Positions 58,294-64,000 of a DNA stretch of 64,000 nt are shown here, piece after piece. This DNA comes from Bradyrhizobium ottawaense (GTDB taxonomy: Bacteria; Pseudomonadota; Alphaproteobacteria; Rhizobiales; Xanthobacteraceae), in contig NZ_CP029425.2 in NCBI RefSeq assembly GCF_002278135.3, positions 6,362,001 through 6,426,000 of the forward strand. The letters run 5' to 3'. A program made the translations under genes and the position numbers. The stretch's first letter is position 1, and each line of letters opens with the position of its first letter. The notes beneath the pieces were generated by a model. That model searched no databases. It was not told the origin of the DNA and was given only the letters and a program-made list of their open reading frames with translations.

Positions 58294-58392
58294 ATGAAAA
58301 TCTATCTGCTGATGCTGCTGATCGGTGCGCTGTTCATGGCGATCCGCTTGACGTCCCCGCAAGAGCAGCAGTCGGAATCGCTTCCGCAGTAA
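58294..58392 (+). CDS. Tiny membrane peptide (32 aa)
   Basis: ATG at 58294 encodes MKIYLLMLLIGALFMAIRLT and a polar tail SPQEQQSESLPQ. One membrane helix with a short exposed tail. It lies between divergent neighbours, with GGAG about 10 bases before the start. The pattern is plausible for a real micro-protein, but no family is recognised. Confidence 0.42.
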   Translation: MKIYLLMLLIGALFMAIRLTSPQEQQSESLPQ

Positions 58393-58396
58393 GCCG

Positions 58397-59161
58397 TCAC
58401 GGTTCCATCAGCGGCAGGGCCGCTCTCCCCTCCAGAATCTCCGTCACCTCTTTTTTGGACACGCCTGACTCGTCGTTGAGCATGAGGCCCGGCAGCAATC
58501 GCGTCGGAGCCCGGCCGCCTTTGACCGCACGCACCAGCACGCGGATCGCGGGCCGCCCCGCCTCACCGTGAACCGGCAGGATCGAAAGGCTCCCGAAGCC
58601 GCGTGACAGCACCGCCAGGACATCGGCGATGCCATCTGCGCGCCAGATCAATGTCAGCACACCATTCGATCGGAGGATGCGCCGCGCTGCATGCACCCAG
58701 GCATGCAGGGTCTCCTCCGTCGCCACATGCGCGGTGTGACGCGCCTGATCCGGCGAGCCGCGATGCCGGGCCGGATCGTTGAAGGGCGGATTCATCAGCA
58801 CCGCGTCGACGCTGTCGGGCGGCAGCCCGTTTGCCGCAAAGGCCGTGGCGTCGGCGGTGACATCGAGCAGGATGATCTCGGCGGCAAGCGCATTCGCGGC
58901 TGCATTGGCGCGCGCGAGCTCGGCCAGCTCCGGATTGATCTCGACCAGGCTCAGCCCGATACCAGCGACGCGCCGGGCCAGCGCCAGCCCGGCCGTGCCG
59001 ATCCCGGCGCCGAAATCGACCACGCGGTCCCCGGGGCGGGCCTCCGTCGCCGCCGCAAGCAGAATGGCGTCGTGCCCGGCTCTGTGGCCACTCCGCTTCT
59101 GTCTCAGGCGCAATTGCCCGCCGAGAAAGGCGTCCTCGGTGATATCTGCGGCCTCACTCAT
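58397..59161 (-). CDS. TrmN6-like tRNA1(Val) adenine-37 N6-methyltransferase (COG4123)
   Basis: A 254-residue SAM-dependent methyltransferase. Motif I is VVDFGAGIGTAGLALA near residue 50, and motif IV is LMNPPFNDPARH, the NPPF of amino-group N6-adenine methyltransferases. The N-terminal QLRLRQKRSGHRAGHDAILLAA resembles the E. coli TrmN6 (YfiC) group. It probably modifies adenosine 37 of a tRNA. Start ATG 59161 overlaps the DUF2007 gene upstream by eight bases; the longer frame from 59230 lies inside that gene and is rejected. Confidence 0.83.
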   Translation of the reverse strand: MSEAADITEDAFLGGQLRLRQKRSGHRAGHDAILLAAATEARPGDRVVDFGAGIGTAGLALARRVAGIGLSLVEINPELAELARANAAANALAAEIILLDVTADATAFAANGLPPDSVDAVLMNPPFNDPARHRGSPDQARHTAHVATEETLHAWVHAARRILRSNGVLTLIWRADGIADVLAVLSRGFGSLSILPVHGEAGRPAIRVLVRAVKGGRAPTRLLPGLMLNDESGVSKKEVTEILEGRAALPLMEP

Positions 59162-59381
59162 CGCCGCGCAGTTCGTGGCTGAGGCCGGCCTCGGTGAGGA
59201 GCTCCCGCGCCTCCTGGGCGTCGTCCTCATGAACCAGGATCCGCCGCGGCAAAATGCCGAGCGAGCCCTCGATGATGCTCATGTTCTGGTCCAGCACCAG
59301 ATGATGGATGTTGGCGCCGTCGAGCAGCGCGCCGATCGCCGACACCAGCACCATATCGTTGGTCCGAACCAGTTCACGCAA
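59154..59381 (-). CDS. DUF2007 domain protein
   Basis: A 75-residue protein LRELVRTNDMVLVSAIGALL with ILPRRILVHEDDAQEARELL, matching DUF2007, a small PII-like signal-transduction-related domain. The start is a TTG at 59381 preceded by AAGGAAA at a workable distance; the ATG at 59354 would remove nine conserved residues. It overlaps the methyltransferase gene by eight bases and is divergent from ispB. Function unknown. Confidence 0.78.
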   Translation of the reverse strand: MRELVRTNDMVLVSAIGALLDGANIHHLVLDQNMSIIEGSLGILPRRILVHEDDAQEARELLTEAGLSHELRGDE

Positions 59382-59516
59382 AACGCAGGTTTCCTTGCCT
59401 GAGAGGGGGCTAAAGCGGCAAATGTCAATGGTTCCGCGGGCCTTGCCGCATCCGCCGCCAGTTTCTATTGTCTTTCCGTCAGAATAGCCCCTCCGGGGCA
59501 AATATTGGAGACCGGC

Positions 59517-60524
59517 GTGGCCGTCATCGTACCTTTCGAAACTCCCGGCGCGTCGATCGAAGAGCTGGTTGCCCTTGTCGCCCCTGATATGGAGCGCGTC
59601 AACGCCACGATCCTGTCGCGGACCGGTTCGGACGTGACCATGATCCCGGAGGTCGCCAACCATCTGATCTCCTCCGGCGGCAAGCGGCTGCGGCCGATGC
59701 TGACGCTCGCCATGGCCAACCTCGCCGGCTACACCGGCGACGGCCACATCAAGCTCGCCGCCTCCGTCGAGTTCATGCATACCGCCACGCTCCTGCACGA
59801 CGACGTCGTCGACGAGAGCGAGATGCGCCGCGGCAAGCTGTCGGCCCGCATGCTCTGGGGCAACGAGGCGAGCGTGCTGGTCGGCGACTTCCTGCTCGGC
59901 CAGGCCTTCCGCATGATGGTCGAGGTCGGCTCGCTCCGCGCGCTCGACATCCTCTCTGCGGCCGCCGCCACCATCGCCGAGGGCGAGGTGATGCAGCTGG
60001 CCGCCGCCAAGAACACCGCGACCACCGAGGACGAATATCTCGCCGTGATCCGCGGCAAGACCGCCGAGCTGTTCGCGGCGGCCTGCGAGGTCGGCCCCGT
60101 CATCGCCAACCGCCCCAAGGCCGAGCAGACCGCCTGCCGCTCGGTCGGCATGAATCTCGGCATCGCCTTCCAGCTCGTCGACGACGTGCTCGACTATGGC
60201 GGCAAGAGCGCAAAGCTCGGCAAGAACACCGGCGACGATTTCCGCGAGGGCAAGATCACCCTGCCCGTCGTGCTCGCCTTCCGCCGCGGCAACGACACCG
60301 AGCGCGCGTTCTGGATCCGGGCGCTCGAGCGCGGCGAGATCGGCGATAGCGACCTCGATCACGCCATCGGGCTCATGAACAAGCACCGCGCGCTCGAGGA
60401 CACGCTCAGCCGCGCCCAGCACTACGGCGCCATGGCGGTGGACGCACTGGCGCTGTTCCCCTCCTCGCCGATGAAGAGCGCGCTGGAGCAGGTGGTGGCG
60501 TTCTGTCTGGCAAGGTCGCACTAG
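59517..60524 (+). CDS. ispB: Polyprenyl (octaprenyl/decaprenyl-type) diphosphate synthase
   Basis: A 335-residue trans-prenyltransferase. The two Asp-rich motifs are LLHDDVVDESEMRRG and FQLVDDVLDYGG; GGKRLRPMLTLAMA is also present. It makes the all-trans polyprenyl tail of ubiquinone. Start is GTG at 59517 with GGAG six bases upstream, giving MAVIVPFETPG; an upstream TTG is less likely. The chain length (decaprenyl is usual in rhizobia) is not determined here. Confidence 0.92.
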   Translation: MAVIVPFETPGASIEELVALVAPDMERVNATILSRTGSDVTMIPEVANHLISSGGKRLRPMLTLAMANLAGYTGDGHIKLAASVEFMHTATLLHDDVVDESEMRRGKLSARMLWGNEASVLVGDFLLGQAFRMMVEVGSLRALDILSAAAATIAEGEVMQLAAAKNTATTEDEYLAVIRGKTAELFAAACEVGPVIANRPKAEQTACRSVGMNLGIAFQLVDDVLDYGGKSAKLGKNTGDDFREGKITLPVVLAFRRGNDTERAFWIRALERGEIGDSDLDHAIGLMNKHRALEDTLSRAQHYGAMAVDALALFPSSPMKSALEQVVAFCLARSH

Positions 60525-60560
60525 GCTTTTGCGTTTCGGCGCACCGCCAGCGAAACATCC

Positions 60561-60705
60561 GGTGTCGTCCCTGCGAACGCAGGGACCCATACCGCGTGAT
60601 CCATCGATACAGTGTCGGTGCGAGTACCGATAACATCCGATCTTCGCCAAACCACTCCCTGTGGTTATGGGTCCCGGCGTTCGCCGGGACGACACCGGTG
60701 AGATA
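60561..60705. repeat. Intergenic palindromic repeat, family A (copy 3)
   Basis: GGTGTCGTCCCTGCG and CGCCGGGACGACACC enclose GGGACCCATA and TATGGGTCCC. First of three repeats packed between ispB and hxlR. Confidence 0.82.
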
Positions 60706-60726
60706 GGTCCGGACTATCTCCACATC

Positions 60727-60833
60727 GTCATTGCGAACGCAGCGACTTGTCCGCCGAAGCCTTGGCGAAGGCGGAGCAATCCAGAATCCCTCCGCGGAGA
60801 CGGTCTGGATTGCTTCGCTTCGCTCGCAATGAC
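60727..60833. repeat. Intergenic palindromic repeat, family D (copy 2)
   Basis: GTCATTGCGAACGCAGCGA and CGCTTCGCTCGCAATGAC are the arms, with GAGCAATCCAGA and TCTGGATTGC inside, as in 49528-49611. Second of three adjacent repeats. Confidence 0.85.
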
Positions 60834-60860
60834 GGAGTTCGGGGCAACAACACAGTCACT

Positions 60861-61002
60861 CTCGTGTCCCGGACGCGCTGCAACGCCCTTCGCGTTGCTG
60901 CTGCAGAGCCGGGACCCACGGGACATCCGCAGTCATCAGCAACATGGGCCCCGGCTCTGCAGCGCACCGCTGAAGAAGCGCTGCGCTGCGTCCGGGGCAC
61001 GA
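60861..61002. repeat. Intergenic palindromic repeat, family E (copy 2)
   Basis: CTCGTGTCCCGGACGCG and GCGTCCGGGGCACGAG with inner GCAGAGCCGGGACCC and GGGCCCCGGCTCTGC. Matches 5871-6029. It ends 12 bases before the hxlR operator. Confidence 0.88.
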
Positions 61003-61014
61003 GGTTGCCTAGTC

Positions 61015-61031
61015 ACTTGCATTTTGCAAGT
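61015..61031 (+). promoter_or_regulatory. Predicted HxlR operator
   Basis: ACTTGCA-TTT-TGCAAGT, a perfect 7-3-7 inverted repeat, 20 bases before the HxlR start codon. Position and symmetry suggest autoregulation by a dimer. Confidence 0.7.
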
Positions 61032-61051
61032 CACTCACCTACCTTCCCGCC

Positions 61052-61567
61052 ATGCAACCCAAATCCCCCTCGATCCTGGAATGCCCGGTCGGCCGTGCCG
61101 TCGAGACGGTCGGCGAATGGTGGAGCATCCTGATCCTGCGGGATGCGTTTCAGGGTGCGACGAAGTTCGACGAATTTTCGCAAAGCCTCGGGATCGCTCC
61201 GAACATCCTGTCGCGGCGCCTCGCTCACCTCACCGCGAGTGGCATGTTCGTGCGGCGCCGCTATCATGAGCGGCCGCCGCGTTACGAATACGTTCTGACC
61301 GACAAGGCGCGGGATTTCTTTCCTGTGATCGCTACGCTGCTCGCCTTCGGCAACAAGCATCTCGCGCCCAAAGGTGAATCCATTCTGCTGGCGAACCGGA
61401 GCGACGCTCGCCCGTTCGATCCGGTCGTGGTCGACGCTACCGACATGCAGCCGATCACGCTCGCCAATACGGTCGTCGTCGCCGGTCCCCGCGCCAGCCG
61501 CGGCATGCGCAAGCGGATCGCTTCACTCAAGGCCATGAACCCGGCCGTCGCGCCGGCTGGAGAGTAA
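61052..61567 (+). CDS. HxlR family transcriptional regulator
   Basis: A 171-residue winged-helix regulator. The HxlR domain (residues 10-100) has CPVGRAVETVGEWWSILILR and GATKFDEFSQSLGIAPNILS, with RRLAHLTASGMFVRR and the conserved PPRYEYVLTDKARD wing. Residues 105-171 form an extra C-terminal part not in the shortest HxlR proteins. It probably represses itself and the next gene, one base downstream, through the perfect inverted repeat at 61015-61031. The inducer is unknown; HxlR proteins often sense aldehydes, quinones or redox state. Confidence 0.9.
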   Translation: MQPKSPSILECPVGRAVETVGEWWSILILRDAFQGATKFDEFSQSLGIAPNILSRRLAHLTASGMFVRRRYHERPPRYEYVLTDKARDFFPVIATLLAFGNKHLAPKGESILLANRSDARPFDPVVVDATDMQPITLANTVVVAGPRASRGMRKRIASLKAMNPAVAPAGE

Positions 61568-61568
61568 T

Positions 61569-62831
61569 ATGCGTCGTATCGTCGTGACGGGAATGGGCGC
61601 GGTGTCGCCGCTCGGCTGCGGTGTCGAAACCTCATGGCGCCGGCTGCTCGCCGGTCAAAGCGGACTGCGCCCGCTGCCCGAATGGGCGCAGGCGCTGCCG
61701 GCGCGCATTGCCGGACTCGTGCCCGACAAGGCCGACGATGCCGATGGCGGCTTCGATCCCGCGCAGGCCGCCGCACCAAAAGACCAGCGCAAGATGGATC
61801 GCTTCATCCTGTTCGCGCTGCTCGCGGCCGCCGAGGCGATCGCGCAGGCGAAATGGACGCCGCAGGATGCTGCCGCGCTGGAGCGCACCGCGACGATCAT
61901 CGCCTCCGGCGTCGGCGGTTTCCCGGCGATGGCGGAGGCGGTGCGCATCACCGAGCAGCGCGGCGTGCGCCGGCTCTCGCCGTTCACGATCCCCTCGTTC
62001 CTGGCCAATCTCGCCGCCGGCCACGTCTCGATCAAATACGGCTACAAGGGCGCGCTCGGCACACCGGTCACCGCATGCGCCGCCGGCGTCCAGGCGATCG
62101 GCGATGCCGCGCGCATGATCCATGCGGGCGAAGTCGACATCGCGATCTGCGGCGGCGCGGAGGCCTGCATCGACATCGTCAGCCTCGGCGGCTTTGCGGC
62201 AGCGCGCGCGTTGTCGAGCTCCTTCAACGCGGAGCCGGCGCGGGCCTCGCGCCCGTTCGATCGGGACCGCGACGGCTTTGTCATGGGCGAAGGCGCCGGC
62301 ATTCTCGTCATCGAGGAGCTGGAACATGCGCTCGCGCGCGGCGCCACGCCGATCGCAGAAGTGATCGGATACGGCACGACGGCGGACGCCTATCACATGA
62401 CGTCCGGCCCGCCCGACGGCGACGGCGCCCGCCGCGCCATGGAGATCGCGCTTCGGCAGGCGAGCCTCGCGCCCGCCGATCTGCAGCACCTGAACGCGCA
62501 TGCGACATCGACGCCCGCCGGCGACGAGAGCGAGCTTGGCGCCATCGCCGCGCTGTTCGGCCGCAACCGCGGCATCGCCGTCAGCGCGACCAAATCGGCC
62601 ACCGGCCATCTGCTCGGCGCCGCCGGCGGCCTCGAGGCGATCTTCACCGTGCTCGCTTTGCGCGACCAGATCGCGCCGCCGACGCTCAATCTCGAAAACC
62701 CCGATGCGGGCGCTGACGGCATCGACATCGTCGCCGGCGCCGCGCGGCCGATGCCGATGCAACACGCAATCTCCAACGGCTTTGGCTTCGGCGGGGTCAA
62801 TGCCAGCGTGATCTTCCGCCGCGCGGGCTAA
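61569..62831 (+). CDS. fabF: Beta-ketoacyl-ACP synthase II-like (FabF family)
   Basis: A 420-residue condensing enzyme. The Cys-His-His triad is present: Cys in VTACAAGVQAIGDA, His in LNAHATSTPAGDESE and His in SATKSATGHLLGAAGG. The N-terminus RRIVVTGMGAVSPLG and overall length fit FabF, which elongates acyl-ACP with malonyl-ACP. It is the second gene after an HxlR regulator, with no acpP or fabG nearby, so it may be an accessory KAS II with its own control rather than the housekeeping copy. Confidence 0.9.
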   Translation: MRRIVVTGMGAVSPLGCGVETSWRRLLAGQSGLRPLPEWAQALPARIAGLVPDKADDADGGFDPAQAAAPKDQRKMDRFILFALLAAAEAIAQAKWTPQDAAALERTATIIASGVGGFPAMAEAVRITEQRGVRRLSPFTIPSFLANLAAGHVSIKYGYKGALGTPVTACAAGVQAIGDAARMIHAGEVDIAICGGAEACIDIVSLGGFAAARALSSSFNAEPARASRPFDRDRDGFVMGEGAGILVIEELEHALARGATPIAEVIGYGTTADAYHMTSGPPDGDGARRAMEIALRQASLAPADLQHLNAHATSTPAGDESELGAIAALFGRNRGIAVSATKSATGHLLGAAGGLEAIFTVLALRDQIAPPTLNLENPDAGADGIDIVAGAARPMPMQHAISNGFGFGGVNASVIFRRAG

Positions 62832-62874
62832 ACGAGAGCCTTGCAATCGCGGCACGCTGCGCTACGAAAACAGG

Positions 62875-63507
62875 ATGATCGAAACGAATTTCTGGCTGTT
62901 CCTGGCCGCAGCCTGTCTCATTGCCGCCGTTCCCGGCCCCGGCATCTTCTACGTCGCGGCACGGACCTTGTCGGAGGGACGCGCCAGCGGCTTCGCATCG
63001 ACCGCAGGCACGGCGCTGGGCGGACTGGTTCATGTCGTCGCGGGCAGCCTCGGCATCTCCGCCATCATCCTCGCCAGCGCCGAATTGTTCGCCGCCGTCA
63101 AATTCGTCGGCGCGCTCTACCTGGTCTGGCTCGGCATCAAGACCTTTCGCAGCGCCGGCCGCGCACTGTCGCTCGAGAGCGAGCCGGCCGGTGACAAGCG
63201 CGCATTCCGCGACGGCGTGCTGGTCGAGGCGCTGAACCCGAAGACCGCCGCGTTCTTCCTCGCCTTCATTCCGCAATTCCTCGATCCCGCGGGACCGAGC
63301 CCCACGCTGCAGTTCATTATGCTGGGTGCGATCTCGGTGGCGTTGAACACGCTTGCCGACGTCGTCGTGGTGCTGATGGCCTCCGCTACCCGCACGCAGC
63401 TGATCGGACGGCCGCACCTGATGCGGCGTCTCACCCAGGGCTCCGGCGTCTTCATTGCAGGCCTCGGCCTGTCGCTGGCACTGGTGCGGCGGCCGGCGAA
63501 TGGATAG
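62875..63507 (+). CDS. LysE family translocator
   Basis: A 210-residue membrane protein with about six helices. FLAAACLIAAVPGPGIFYVAARTLSEGRASGF at the N-terminus is the LysE/RhtB signature, as is LNPKTAAFFLAFIPQFLDP. Such proteins export basic amino acids, homoserine lactone, threonine or similar small molecules. It lies 43 bases after the fabF-like gene, and its stop is overlapped by the next gene by eight bases. Confidence 0.87.
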   Translation: MIETNFWLFLAAACLIAAVPGPGIFYVAARTLSEGRASGFASTAGTALGGLVHVVAGSLGISAIILASAELFAAVKFVGALYLVWLGIKTFRSAGRALSLESEPAGDKRAFRDGVLVEALNPKTAAFFLAFIPQFLDPAGPSPTLQFIMLGAISVALNTLADVVVVLMASATRTQLIGRPHLMRRLTQGSGVFIAGLGLSLALVRRPANG

Positions 63508-64000
63508 CGCCCCGATGCCCGCCCCGCAAAGCCGCTTCTACGAGTCTCATGGTCTACGGCTGCATTACGCCGATTGGGGCAATGAGGGCGCGCCGCCTCT
63601 CATCCTGGTCCATGGCGGCCGCGATCACTGCCGGAGCTGGGACGTCATCGCCCGGTCATTGCAGCCGCATTTTCATGTGGTGGCGCCCGACCTGCGCGGC
63701 CATGGCGATTCCGACTGGACCAGGGGCGGCAGCTACGCACTGACCGAATATGTCTACGATCTCGCCCAGCTCATCCGCACCATCGCAGCGTCTCAGGTGA
63801 CCCTCGTCGGCCATTCGATGGGCGGCATGGTGAGCCTGATCTTTTCAGGGTCATTCCCTGAACAGGTCTCGAAGCTGGTCGTGCTCGACGGCGTGACGAT
63901 GCTGCCGGACACGCCAAAGCCGCCGGCGCATGAGCGCATCGGCAAATGGGTGGTCCAGCTCGACAAGCTGCACGACCGCTCGCCGCGCCGCTATGCGACC
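63500..64000 (+). CDS. Alpha/beta hydrolase, partial (runs off right edge)
   Basis: The first 167 residues of an alpha/beta hydrolase. The oxyanion strand is LILVHGGRDHCRSWDV, the helix-cap motif is APDLRGHGDSDW and the nucleophile elbow is LVGHSMGGMVSLIF; the acid and His residues lie outside. The ATG at 63500 overlaps the LysE stop by eight bases, so the two are cotranslated. Epoxide hydrolase, esterase and haloperoxidase-like activities are all possible. Confidence 0.85.
   Translation, partial: MDSAPMPAPQSRFYESHGLRLHYADWGNEGAPPLILVHGGRDHCRSWDVIARSLQPHFHVVAPDLRGHGDSDWTRGGSYALTEYVYDLAQLIRTIAASQVTLVGHSMGGMVSLIFSGSFPEQVSKLVVLDGVTMLPDTPKPPAHERIGKWVVQLDKLHDRSPRRYAT

Noticed and set aside
59382..60695. 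Long minus-strand frame antisense to ispB that runs into the DUF2007 gene
   Set aside because: Only the last 75 codons match DUF2007; the upstream part is antisense to ispB and repeat DNA, so a TTG start at 59381 is used instead.

Overview
The window looks like core chromosome of a Bradyrhizobium-like alphaproteobacterium (order Hyphomicrobiales). The evidence is high GC, ATGA-overlapping operons, Rhizobiales-type small families (TIGR02301, DUF1236, DUF3096, DUF6894, DUF4142), an NrtR/NadQ-type NAD regulator, tandem chemoreceptors ending in the same short tail, and many palindromic intergenic repeats of the kind scattered through Bradyrhizobium genomes. No phage, transposase, integrase or CRISPR array is visible, and base composition stays even.

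Layout. 0-3 kb: part of a nucleotide-sugar cluster (4-ketoreductase/epimerase, RmlC-type 3,5-epimerase and a divergent sugar C-methyltransferase), suggesting a C-methyl-branched deoxysugar for surface polysaccharide. 3-10 kb: small unknowns, a TetR regulator with an MFS exporter, a repeat-filled gap, an N-carbamoyl-D-amino-acid amidohydrolase and three tiny unknown genes. 9-14 kb: a DctB/DctD-like two-component system beside an MHS-family organic-acid symporter with a sigma-54 promoter and a likely activator-binding array. 14-22 kb: tRNA-Pro(CGG), Sua5, a D-2-hydroxyacid dehydrogenase, GNAT, NudK, a reductase-like protein with a CoA-transferase, SRAP, Nudix and TIGR02301 proteins. 22-25 kb: an ECF sigma factor that appears to drive itself and a DUF4142/cupredoxin pair. 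25-34 kb: sulfurtransferase, dihydroorotase-like amidohydrolase, ygfZ-tag-HD operon, phosphatase, NadQ-type regulator and a giant DUF2339 membrane protein. 34-40 kb: three consecutive methyl-accepting chemotaxis proteins. 40-49 kb: AcuI-type reductase with an MFS carrier, then nadA-nadB-nadC and a SleB-type wall hydrolase. 49-57 kb: pyruvate phosphate dikinase with a histone-H1-like N-terminal tail, DUF3096 and DUF1236 proteins, and glyQ-glyS. 57-64 kb: S49 protease, TrmN6-like methyltransferase, DUF2007, polyprenyl diphosphate synthase, an HxlR regulator with a KAS II-like enzyme, a LysE exporter and a truncated alpha/beta hydrolase.

No clearly new multi-gene system was found. The most informative signals are compact regulatory circuits readable from DNA. 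(i) A sigma-54 promoter plus a three-half-site array sits between dctD and the MHS transporter. (ii) Twin 13-bp boxes precede nadA, with a NadQ-type regulator 13 kb away. (iii) Two copies of GGAAC-N16-CATCCAAT flank an ECF sigma gene, and one of them overrides the longest start codon. (iv) Near-identical operators precede tetR and its MFS neighbour. (v) A perfect inverted repeat precedes hxlR. At least eight families of intergenic palindromic repeats occur; one copy lies between nadA and nadB and another may supply a -35 box.
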